Both the position numbers and the translations under genes were made by a program. Under the pieces are notes generated by a model that was not told the DNA's origin, did no database searches, and was given only the letters and a program-made list of their open reading frames with translations. Below, one piece after another: positions 12,179 to 18,702 of a stretch of 20,527 nucleotides of DNA (within the stretch, counting starts at the first letter, position 1; each line of letters opens with the position of its first letter). This stretch comes from an uncultured Clostridia bacterium (lineage in GTDB: Bacteria; Bacillota; Clostridia; Christensenellales; CAG-138), in the NCBI GenBank assembly GCA_937915925.1, contig CALGGM010000224.1, positions 1 to 20,527 of the forward strand, in the 5' to 3' direction.

Positions 12179-13363
12179 TTACGCCGCGGGGGCGAGCGCT
12201 TCCTTCACGCCGATCGAGTTTGCGACAAGCGCGTTATAGGCGTCTTCACTTAGCTCGCAGTGATAGAACAGGCGGAAGTATTCCGCAACCTCGGCGTATA
12301 GGTCGTAATCCGCGGCGTCGGGGTACAGGAGCTTCGCCATCCAGAGCATGCCCAAGATCCGCTGTACGGACGGCGGGAAGCCCATCCAGTTGTACGGTCC
12401 CATCGGCACCTCATAATAGTTCCCGGTCTTGATCGCGGTGATCTCGCTCCACAGAGGATCGTCGCCGACGGTCGCGTAAATGCTGCCCGGCGCGAACAGG
12501 ATCACGTCCGGATTCCACAGCAGGATCTGCTCCATATCGACCTCGTTGCCGGTCCCCTTGCTCGACGGGCTGTCGACGACCGCGAGGTTGTCACTAAGCA
12601 GATCGATGATCTCCGCGTGATAGCTGTCCTTTGCGATCACGTTCAGTCCCTGATCGCCCGTGATGTACAGCAGCTTCGCCTTCTCCGAGCCGTTCACCGC
12701 CGCAAGCGCCTTCGCGTACGCGGCGTCACAGTAGGATGCGAGCACCTCCGCTTCGTCCGGCATGTTCAGAAGCTCGCCGAGCTTGCGGTATGCGTCGCCC
12801 ATCGTGGAGATCGTCGCCGTGATATGCACAAACGGTATGCCCGTCTGCTCGCTCAGCGCGTCGAGATCCTCCGCAATCGTTCCTTTCGGTTCGCCGACGT
12901 CGATCACGACCTGCGCGCCGGAAGCAAGCAGCGTTTCCAGGTTCAACTCGCCCTTGCCGCCGTAAAGCTGTCCGAGCTCCGGAAGGTTATAATACTCCGT
13001 CGCAAGGAACTGCTCCGCGGTCTTATCCCACTTCGAGGCGATCCCTACAAGCTTCTCCGGGCACAGCGCGAACACGACGATCTGTGCCAGCGGTCCGGAG
13101 ATCGCGACGCGTTCAATGTTCATCGGAAGCTCCACTTCGCGTCCGACGGAATCCGTGAACATGAAGATCTCGGGACCTACCGGCTCGGGTTCGACCGGTT
13201 CAGCCGGTACTTCGGTGAGTTCCGGTTCCGCGACCTGTTCCGGCGCGGCGGTCGGCGCCGCATCATCCGGCACGGGCGCCGGTTCGTTTTCGTTCGTCTT
13301 TGCGCACGCAGCGAGCGCAAACAGCATGCAAAGCGCGAGGAGCGCTGCGATCCATCTTTTCAT
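12179..13363 (-). CDS. ABC importer substrate-binding lipoprotein (FecB/BtuF type)
   Basis: This extracytoplasmic receptor binds an iron-siderophore, haem, cobalamin or similar chelate for the importer encoded upstream. The product is 394 residues. A lipoprotein signal ends in ALAAC with Cys20, followed by a Pro/Glu/Ala-rich tether at about 21-65. The helical-backbone binding domain starts at MFTDSVGREVELPMNIERVAI, with the usual NLETLLASGAQVVIDVGEP and VDMEQILLWNPDVILFAPG segments. The ATG at 13361-13363 overlaps the ATPase stop codon (ATGA), and GGAGG lies inside the ATPase 3' end. It is the last of three genes. The ligand is not deducible; no cobalamin riboswitch was recognised upstream of the operon. 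Confidence 0.9.
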   Translation of the reverse strand: MKRWIAALLALCMLFALAACAKTNENEPAPVPDDAAPTAAPEQVAEPELTEVPAEPVEPEPVGPEIFMFTDSVGREVELPMNIERVAISGPLAQIVVFALCPEKLVGIASKWDKTAEQFLATEYYNLPELGQLYGGKGELNLETLLASGAQVVIDVGEPKGTIAEDLDALSEQTGIPFVHITATISTMGDAYRKLGELLNMPDEAEVLASYCDAAYAKALAAVNGSEKAKLLYITGDQGLNVIAKDSYHAEIIDLLSDNLAVVDSPSSKGTGNEVDMEQILLWNPDVILFAPGSIYATVGDDPLWSEITAIKTGNYYEVPMGPYNWMGFPPSVQRILGMLWMAKLLYPDAADYDLYAEVAEYFRLFYHCELSEDAYNALVANSIGVKEALAPAA

Positions 13364-14151
13364 TGTGTTTTTCCTCCTGTCGTATTGTTTGAAACGGGCA
13401 GGATCACCGATCCGCCCGGCGTTTCATAAAGGTTGACGCTTGTGCCGTACAGCGTCTTTAAAAGTGCAGGCGTCAGGGTCGGTTCAACCGGTCCCAGTGC
13501 CGCAACGCTGCCGTGATGCAACGCAAGCACCCGGTCCGCGTACCACAGCGCGTGCTGCGGGTTGTGGGTCGAAAGCAGTACCGTATAGCCGTCCCTTGCG
13601 AGGTCCCTTACCACGTCCAGTACGCGAAGCTGATTGCCGTAATCGAGCGAGGACGTCGGCTCGTCCATCAGAAGGATCCTTGCCTGCTGCGCAAGCGCGC
13701 GTGCAACATAAGCAAGCTGCTGTTCGCCGCCGGAAAGCTCGTCAAACGAGCGGTCGGAAAGCGTTTCGATCCCGAGCTTTTCAAGCGCTTCCATCGCGAT
13801 CCGCTCCTGCGCTTTGCCCGGCGAAGCAAGCGGGCTGAGCGTGTGCGACGTTCCCATCAGCACGATGTCGCGCACCGAAAAGCGGAACGTCATGGCGTGC
13901 GTCTGCGGAATGTAGGCGACGCGATGCGCCGTCTCACGTGCGGAAAGCGTTCGCATGTTCGTACCGTCGATTTCGATCGTGCCGGTATAGCGCTTCTGCT
14001 CGCCCAAGATACAGCGAAACAGCGTGGTCTTGCCCGCGCCGTTCGCGCCGAGCACGGCCAAAAGCTCGCCCGGCCTCGCGAAAAATTCGATCCCGTCAAG
14101 CACGGGCGTGCGCCGATAGGCAAAGCGCAGATCAGAAACCTTGAGGCTCAT
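13360..14151 (-). CDS. ABC importer ATPase (FecE/BtuD type)
   Basis: This 263-residue cytoplasmic ATPase powers the metal-chelate importer. Walker A GANGAGKTT is at residues 35-43, the Q-loop at Gln83 (YIPQTHAM), the signature LSGGE at 139-143, Walker B ILLMDEP at 159-165 and the switch His at about 196 (LLSTHNPQHAL). THNPQHAL is typical of the FecE/BtuD/FhuC branch. The ATG at 14149-14151 overlaps the permease stop as ATGA, and the gene's own stop overlaps the binding-protein start in the same way. The much longer open frame running upstream to 15123 is an alternate-frame reading over the permease and is not coding. The C-terminal region after residue 215 is the usual family extension. Confidence 0.93.
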   Translation of the reverse strand: MSLKVSDLRFAYRRTPVLDGIEFFARPGELLAVLGANGAGKTTLFRCILGEQKRYTGTIEIDGTNMRTLSARETAHRVAYIPQTHAMTFRFSVRDIVLMGTSHTLSPLASPGKAQERIAMEALEKLGIETLSDRSFDELSGGEQQLAYVARALAQQARILLMDEPTSSLDYGNQLRVLDVVRDLARDGYTVLLSTHNPQHALWYADRVLALHHGSVAALGPVEPTLTPALLKTLYGTSVNLYETPGGSVILPVSNNTTGGKTQ

Positions 14152-15185
14152 AGCGTTTTCTCCCTTCGCATCAGCAGGAAGATGAAGAACGGCGCGCCGA
14201 TCACCGCGGTGAGGATGCCGATCGGGATCTCGACCGCAAGCAGGTTGCGCGACACGTCGTCGACCGCGAGCAGAAACGCCGCGCCCACGAGCATCGAGCA
14301 GGGCAGAAGTCCCCTGTGATCGCTGCCGATCAGCTTTCTCGAAAGATGCGGGATCACCAATCCCACCCAGCCGATCATGCCGGAAACGGAAATCGACGCG
14401 GCGGTCACGAGCGTTGCGGACAGGATCAGCACCGCGCGTAAAAGATCGGTATTCACGCCGAGCGCGCGCGCCTCGCTTTCGCCGAGGCTCAAAAGATTCA
14501 GCCGCCACCGAAGAAGCAACAGCGGCAAAAGCCCTATGCACATCGGGATCGCGGCGATCGGAAGATCGCCGAGGCGCACGCCGGAAAGCGACCCCATGAG
14601 CCAGTAGGTGATCGCAGGAAGCTGATTGCTTGGATCCGCGACCAGCTTTAAGTACGACGTGCCCGCAGAAAACAACGAGCCGATCATGATCCCCGCGAGG
14701 ATCAGATTCACGACCCTTAGCCCCGGCGCGTGCTGCGCGATCAGAAACACGAGCACCACGCTGAGGATCGCGCCGCAGAACGCGAACGCCGTGATCAGAT
14801 GCGTGGAAAGCCCGAGCAGGATCGCAAGCGCCGCGCCGAACGCCGCGCCGTTGGACGCGCCTAAGATGTCCGGGCTCGCCATGGGGTTGCGGAACACGCC
14901 CTGAAACGCCGTGCCAGCCGCAGAGAGCGAACAGCCCACCAGCATCGCCATCAGCACGCGCGGCAGACGGATGTCCCAAACCGTCTTCTCCATCGCCGAC
15001 GTCCACGTGACGGACAGCTTCGCGCCGAGCGGCGAGAACATGCGATAAAACAGAATGCGGAACACGTCCGCGATCGGAACGGGATAGCGCCCAAGCGTCA
15101 GCGACACGAAAAACAGCACGCAAAGCACTGCGGCGCTTGCGATCAGCACCGCGGCGCGTCTGCCCCGTTCCTTGCCCGCTTCCAT
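14148..15185 (-). CDS. ABC importer permease (FecCD/BtuC type)
   Basis: This 345-residue integral membrane protein forms the channel of the importer, presumably as a homodimer. About ten hydrophobic segments are present. Family signatures are WDIRLPRVLMAMLVGCSLSA near residue 66, FRNPMASPDILGASNGAAFG, NLILAGIMIGSLFSA, WLMGSL and the cytoplasmic coupling segment ARALGVNTDLLR. GWVGLVIPHLSRKLIGSDHR near the end is also diagnostic. The ATG at 15183-15185 is chosen for the upstream GGAAGGGG and because a positively charged start and first membrane helix follow; the open frame extends further but lies upstream of the promoter. It is the first gene of the permease-ATPase-binding protein operon. Confidence 0.93.
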   Translation of the reverse strand: MEAGKERGRRAAVLIASAAVLCVLFFVSLTLGRYPVPIADVFRILFYRMFSPLGAKLSVTWTSAMEKTVWDIRLPRVLMAMLVGCSLSAAGTAFQGVFRNPMASPDILGASNGAAFGAALAILLGLSTHLITAFAFCGAILSVVLVFLIAQHAPGLRVVNLILAGIMIGSLFSAGTSYLKLVADPSNQLPAITYWLMGSLSGVRLGDLPIAAIPMCIGLLPLLLLRWRLNLLSLGESEARALGVNTDLLRAVLILSATLVTAASISVSGMIGWVGLVIPHLSRKLIGSDHRGLLPCSMLVGAAFLLAVDDVSRNLLAVEIPIGILTAVIGAPFFIFLLMRREKTL

Positions 15186-15217
15186 GCGCGTTCCCCTTCC
15201 GTCGTTATTCTTTTTTG

Positions 15218-15277
15218 AGTATAGCACTTCGGTCGGCTTTGACGCAAGCAAAACCGTTATTATTCGGCATTGCCGAA
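15218..15277 (-). promoter_or_regulatory. Promoter of the metal-chelate importer operon with an upstream palindrome
   Basis: On the minus strand, TTGCGT (15242-15247), an 18-base spacer and TATACT (15218-15223) lie 32 bases before the permease start. The 15-bp dyad TTCGGCA-T-TGCCGAA (15263-15277) sits just upstream of the -35 box and could bind a regulator. It does not match a Fur box that I recognise. Confidence 0.5.
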
Positions 15278-15301
15278 CATCGTCCCGCAATTTCGCAAAA
15301 C

Positions 15302-15335
15302 GAAAGCCGCCGCACCCGAAGATGCGGCGACTTTC
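15302..15335 (-). terminator. Intrinsic terminator after the secreted-protein gene
   Basis: A stem with arms GAAAG and CGCCGCA and their complements, one mismatch and an eight-base loop, is followed on the minus strand by GTTTTG. It lies about 60 bases downstream of the stop codon at 15395. Confidence 0.65.
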
Positions 15336-15394
15336 ATGGTGTGTGTGATGGATAACAGACTCTCGTCCTGTTGATCCCAAATGTTTCGAACGCC

Positions 15395-15946
15395 TCAGTT
15401 GGAAATACTTTTGCAGTTCGAGAACTTGAAGCTGATGCTCGGGTATTTCAGCTTGAGGATATCTTCCTCCAAATAGTAGGAATTTGTACCGTAGCTGGAG
15501 TTGATCGTTTTGTTGAAGTTCTTCGTGTTCCAAGCGTACACGGCGACTTTATACTCCGTATACCCCTTTACAGTCAGGAACTTCGAATTGGATTCGGAAT
15601 TCTTAATGTTTTTCTGGGTTCCCTTTGCCGTTGCATGGATCGGTACCCAGGTATTTCCGCTCTTTCCCCAAATCTGGAACTCATAATAGCCATAGCAGTT
15701 GTTCTTCACTTGTGCGCCCCATACAGGCTCTTTTCCGTTGATCGCAAGATAGCCCTTCGTGCAGGTATAGCCGATCTTTACTTCTTTCGTATTCTCAGCA
15801 TGCACATAGAACGTCGTTTTATTTGCGCCGTATTTTGCGACCGTGAACTTCTTCGATGTTACGGTATCCGCAGACGCCGTTGCAACAAAGCTCACCATCA
15901 TCAAAAGACACAGCACTAACGAGATGATGCGAATGGTCTTCTTCAT
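15395..15946 (-). CDS. Unrecognised small secreted protein, lower GC than neighbours
   Basis: I do not recognise this 183-residue protein. It begins with a clear Sec signal peptide: KK, then a hydrophobic core at about residues 6-22, then a signal peptidase site after ATASA (residue 26). The mature part of about 157 residues is rich in Lys, Asn, Thr, Ser, Tyr and Trp, with alternating short hydrophobic stretches that suggest an all-beta fold. It has three Cys (about 61, 84 and 178). The C-terminal TNSYYLEEDILKLKYPSISFKF is notably aromatic. No sortase motif or cell-wall anchor is seen. The ATG at 15944-15946 follows AGGAGGAG. Base composition is visibly more AT-rich than the genes on either side, suggesting acquisition. 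It is a single-gene unit with its own strong promoter, three upstream direct repeats and a terminator. Confidence 0.85.
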   Translation of the reverse strand: MKKTIRIISLVLCLLMMVSFVATASADTVTSKKFTVAKYGANKTTFYVHAENTKEVKIGYTCTKGYLAINGKEPVWGAQVKNNCYGYYEFQIWGKSGNTWVPIHATAKGTQKNIKNSESNSKFLTVKGYTEYKVAVYAWNTKNFNKTINSSYGTNSYYLEEDILKLKYPSISFKFSNCKSISN

Positions 15947-15996
15947 AAAAAGACTCCTCCTAAAGATTAATTTAGCACTCGATCGAAGCTAAAATT

Positions 15997-16025
15997 ATTA
16001 TCTTTAAGAGGAGAAGCCTTGTCAA
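15997..16025 (-). promoter_or_regulatory. Near-consensus promoter of the secreted-protein gene
   Basis: On the minus strand, a perfect TTGACA (16020-16025), a 17-base spacer and GATAAT (15997-16002) lie about 50 bases before the start codon. The -10 box falls in one arm of an imperfect inverted repeat (15962-15976 and 15988-16005), centred on CGATCG. Confidence 0.85.
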
Positions 16026-16033
16026 CGGGTCTT

Positions 16034-16089
16034 GTCGAATCCGCACATTTTTATGTCGAATCCGCACGTTTTTTTCGTCGAATCCGCAC
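16034..16089. repeat. Three direct repeats of GTCGAATCCGCAC, 21-22 bp apart, upstream of the secreted-protein promoter
   Basis: Identical 13-mers lie at 16034-16046, 16055-16067 and 16077-16089, separated by T-rich spacers of 8 and 9 bases. The period is two helical turns. The nearest copy is eight bases from the -35 box of the secreted-protein promoter; the farthest is three bases from the stop codon of the DUF4097 gene. This is the position expected of an activator site. Confidence 0.85.
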
Positions 16090-16092
16090 GCG

Positions 16093-17022
16093 TCACTCCA
16101 CGGTGACGCTGCCGGAAACGATGCTGATATCCATGTCGATAGCGCCTTCGCCGACGGTCAGGACGTTTCCGCTGTTGACGCCCGAAAGCGACGTGTTGAA
16201 GTTGCCCGAAACCGCGCTGTGCCTGATCTTTGCGCCAGCTGCCTTGTCGAACAGCGTCACTCTTACACTGCCGGAGGCGCTGCTGATCTTCACGGTCTCC
16301 GCCTCGCGGACGCCGAGGGTCACGCCGCCGGACGCGGAATCGATCTTGACGGTCTTCGCGGTGACGTCGCCGATCGTGAGCCCGCCGGACGCGGTGTCGA
16401 TATCGACCTTGTCCGCCGCGATCGCGTCGACCGTGAGCCCTCCCGACGCGGTATCGACCTCAAAGTCGCCGGACACGGAGACCGCGCCGAACGCCGTCTT
16501 CCCGGACGCGGCGTCCACTTTTACGTCGTCCGCGGTCAAAAGCCGGATGTCCGTTCCGCCGGACGCCGTGTTGAGCTTGAACGTGCCGAGGTTCAGCATG
16601 CTTTCCGACTGCACCTTGCCGCTCGCGACGTCGAGATCGAGGTCGACGAAATCCGGCAGCTCGACGGTCAGGTCCTTCTTCTCGTTGAACACCTTGTCGA
16701 GCGGATAGCGATAGCCGGACTTGCAGAAGCGGATCCTCAGCGTCGTGCCGTCGAGCCACCAGTGCATCTGCTGTTCCTCGGTCAGCGTGTCCTTGCCGCT
16801 CTCGGAAACGGACAGCGTGCCCGCGCCGTTTTTGAGCGTAACGCTTCCGGCGATCCATTCGATCTCGACCTTATTTACCGCGGACGCCTCGTAGGTGAAA
16901 TCGCCTGCCGTGTACTGATCCGCGTTCGAATAGCGGATCGGCGCGGTGCAGGAGATCTGAATGCAGCCGACCGTGCAAAGCAGCAGCGCCGCGATCAACA
17001 TCCATGTCATAATCCGTTTCAT
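16093..17022 (-). CDS. DUF4097-type beta-repeat lipoprotein
   Basis: This 309-residue exported protein has a lipoprotein-like signal with Cys20 (CTVGC). The region from about 125 to 305 is built of a 19-20-residue repeat in which ASG occurs at residues 133, 153, 172, 192, 211, 230 and 249, each following a strand such as VKVDAASG or VDIDTASGG. This is the pattern of the DUF4097 (DUF2807-like) beta-solenoid family, a putative adhesin or surface protein. Its function is unknown. A conserved early part (residues 45-120) precedes the repeats. The ATG at 17020-17022 has AAGGAG upstream. It starts 15 bases after the stop of the threonine-aldolase-like gene and is probably co-transcribed with it. 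Confidence 0.85.
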   Translation of the reverse strand: MKRIMTWMLIAALLLCTVGCIQISCTAPIRYSNADQYTAGDFTYEASAVNKVEIEWIAGSVTLKNGAGTLSVSESGKDTLTEEQQMHWWLDGTTLRIRFCKSGYRYPLDKVFNEKKDLTVELPDFVDLDLDVASGKVQSESMLNLGTFKLNTASGGTDIRLLTADDVKVDAASGKTAFGAVSVSGDFEVDTASGGLTVDAIAADKVDIDTASGGLTIGDVTAKTVKIDSASGGVTLGVREAETVKISSASGSVRVTLFDKAAGAKIRHSAVSGNFNTSLSGVNSGNVLTVGEGAIDMDISIVSGSVTVE

Positions 17023-17037
17023 TGTTTCATTCTCCTT

Positions 17038-18090
17038 TCAAAATCGATCTGAAAGCGCCGTCCTGAAAGGAAGCGCATTACATAGCTCCGCAACGCTTTC
17101 GTCGGTCGTCGACCAGCTCGACGTGAACCGCACGATCCAATGTCCTTCGTCCGCCCTGCCCCAGAGGTCGAACCCGACGTGCTTTTTCAGCGCGTCCGCT
17201 TCGGTGTCGGAGAGGATGATAAACTGCTGATTGGTGGGCGATTCCCATGCGATCGGATAGCCGCGTTCGATGAGGACCTCGCGGATGCGCCGCGCGTGCC
17301 GGATCGCTTCTTTGCCGATCGCTTCATACAGCCCGTCGGTAAATAGCGCGTCGAACTGCACGCCGAGGACGCGTCCCTTTGCGAGCAGCCCGCCGTGGCG
17401 CTTCACCTGCGACATCAGGTGCTTCGGCGCGTTCTTCGGGAACACGAGCGCCTCGCCGCACAGCAGCCCGAGCTTCGTCCCGCCGATCGAAAACGTGTCG
17501 CAAAGGGCTGCAAGGTCCGAAAGCGACAGCTCGTTTTCGGGACAGCCCAAGGCGTATCCGAGCCGCGCGCCGTCCACGTAAAGCTTCATTTCGTACCGAT
17601 CGCACAGCGCGCGGATGCGCAGGATCTGTTCCTTTTTATAGATCGTGCCGCACTCGGTCGGATGCGTCAGATACACCGCGCCGGGTCGCACCATGTGCTC
17701 GTGCGTCGCGTCGGCGTAGAACGTCGAAAGATACGCTTCGAGCGCGTCGACGTCCAGAACGCCGTCCGTGCTTTTCAGCGCGATCACCTTATGCCCGGTC
17801 GATTCGACCGCGCCCGCCTCGTGCACGTTGATGTGTCCCGTCTCCGGCGAGATCACGCCCTCGAACGACGCAAGCAGCAGATCGAGCGCGATCATGTTCG
17901 TCTGCGTGCCGCCGACAAGCAGCGTCACCGCAGCGTCCTCCGCTTTGCAGGCGTCCTTGATCCTTTCGATCGCGCGCGCCGTGTACGGATCGAATCCGTA
18001 TCCGCTCATCTGCTCCATGTTCGTGCGCGTCAGCGCCGCCAGCACGGTCGGATGCACGCCCTCTGTATAATCGCATTCAAATGTTCGCAT
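17038..18090 (-). CDS. ltaE: Threonine-aldolase-family (beta-eliminating lyase) PLP enzyme
   Basis: This 350-residue cytosolic PLP enzyme cleaves L-threonine or allo-threonine to glycine and acetaldehyde in characterised relatives. It shows the fold-type I pattern of the Beta_elim_lyase family: LLVGGTQTNMIALDLLL (58-74), GHINVHEAGAVESTGHKV (85-102), the cofactor-anchoring YVDGARLGYAL with Asp173, and the PLP lysine Lys206 in SIGGTKLG. The clostridial branch to which it belongs is annotated as low-specificity threonine aldolase, but exact substrate is untested. The ATG at 18088-18090 has AAGGAG upstream. A promoter lies 60 bases before it. The lipoprotein gene follows after 15 bases; I see no obvious functional link between them. 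Confidence 0.88.
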   Translation of the reverse strand: MRTFECDYTEGVHPTVLAALTRTNMEQMSGYGFDPYTARAIERIKDACKAEDAAVTLLVGGTQTNMIALDLLLASFEGVISPETGHINVHEAGAVESTGHKVIALKSTDGVLDVDALEAYLSTFYADATHEHMVRPGAVYLTHPTECGTIYKKEQILRIRALCDRYEMKLYVDGARLGYALGCPENELSLSDLAALCDTFSIGGTKLGLLCGEALVFPKNAPKHLMSQVKRHGGLLAKGRVLGVQFDALFTDGLYEAIGKEAIRHARRIREVLIERGYPIAWESPTNQQFIILSDTEADALKKHVGFDLWGRADEGHWIVRFTSSWSTTDESVAELCNALPFRTALSDRF

Positions 18091-18149
18091 CGGTTTCTCC
18101 TTAATATCTATGACAATTCAGCGAAAAGCCTTCTCTCCGATTTTTACCC

Positions 18150-18178
18150 ATTCTACCACACTCTTCCGATTCTGTCAT
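18150..18178 (-). promoter_or_regulatory. Sigma-A-type promoter for the threonine-aldolase-like operon
   Basis: On the minus strand, ATGACA (18173-18178), a 17-base spacer and TAGAAT (18150-18155) lie about 60 bases upstream of the start codon. It is divergent from the cadC promoter. Confidence 0.6.
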
Positions 18179-18207
18179 TCCTTTTTGGAAAAATGCAGCA
18201 AGCGGGG

Positions 18208-18265
18208 TTGACAGACGCGGAAATGGTGGTATAATACAGATAATTGAACAGTTGCTCAACTGTTC
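18208..18265 (+). promoter_or_regulatory. cadC promoter with ArsR-type operator
   Basis: TTGACA (18208-18213), a 16-base spacer and TATAAT (18230-18235) form a near-perfect promoter. The perfect inverted repeat GAACAGTT-GCTC-AACTGTTC (18246-18265) begins about where transcription should start, so bound repressor would block initiation or early elongation. The dyad fits the pattern of ArsR/SmtB operators. Confidence 0.85.
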
Positions 18266-18283
18266 CGAATCGGAGGAAACCAA

Positions 18284-18637
18284 ATGGAACGCTTGCCCGT
18301 ATGCGAATGCGAATCCATCCACACGGACGTCGTGGACGCGGTGAAGACGCAGCTTCTTGACGGCGCGGAGGCGATCAGCCTTGCGTCGCTTTATAAGCTG
18401 TTCGGCGACGGCACGCGCGTGCGGATCATGCAGGCGCTGCGCGTGCACGAGCTTTGCGTGTGCGATCTTGCGTGCCTCTTGGGCATGACGAAGTCCGCGA
18501 TCTCGCATCAGCTGAAGGCGCTCCGTCTTTCGAACCTTGTCAAGTATCGCCGCGAGGGGCAGAACGTCTTTTACGCGCTCGCCGACGAGCATGTCGAGGC
18601 GATCCTTGACCTCGGGCTTGAACACCTGCGCGAATGA
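18284..18637 (+). CDS. cadC: CadC-like ArsR-family metal-sensing repressor
   Basis: This 117-residue winged-helix repressor is expected to release its operator when Cd, Pb or Zn binds. It has an N-terminal CEC (Cys7, Cys9), the alpha-3 site ELCVCD (Cys58, Cys60) and the recognition helix MTKSAISHQLKAL. The C-terminal helix keeps Asp101, His103, His114 and Glu117, the same numbers as the alpha-5 Zn site in Staphylococcus aureus CadC, whose alpha-3N site uses Cys7, Cys11, Cys58 and Cys60. So both site types appear present. The ATG at 18284-18286 follows CGGAGG. The gene lies 65 bases upstream of the cognate ATPase gene, with a look-alike operator before it and another between the two genes. Confidence 0.9.
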   Translation: MERLPVCECESIHTDVVDAVKTQLLDGAEAISLASLYKLFGDGTRVRIMQALRVHELCVCDLACLLGMTKSAISHQLKALRLSNLVKYRREGQNVFYALADEHVEAILDLGLEHLRE

Positions 18638-18666
18638 ACGCGCATTCTTTTTTCGCCCGATAGTTG

Positions 18667-18684
18667 AATGATTGAGCAACCATT
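18667..18684 (+). promoter_or_regulatory. Second ArsR-type operator between cadC and cadA
   Basis: AATGATT-GAGC-AACCATT has 7-bp arms with one mismatch, and the same central GAGC/GCTC and flanking TTGAGCAA core as the operator at 18246-18265. No clear promoter was seen beside it, so it may tune read-through or be a remnant of an internal promoter. Confidence 0.65.
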
Positions 18685-18702
18685 GTACATCAGGAGGGTC
18701 GT

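Noticed and set aside
13360..15123. A 587-residue reading that continues the ABC ATPase frame upstream
   Set aside because: The part before 14151 is an Arg/Ala-rich out-of-frame reading of the permease gene; the ATPase has its own ATG overlapping the permease stop.
15186..15300. Cobalamin or other riboswitch before the ABC importer operon
   Set aside because: The leader from the predicted start site to the ATG is only about 30 bases, too short for a riboswitch, and no B12-box was found.
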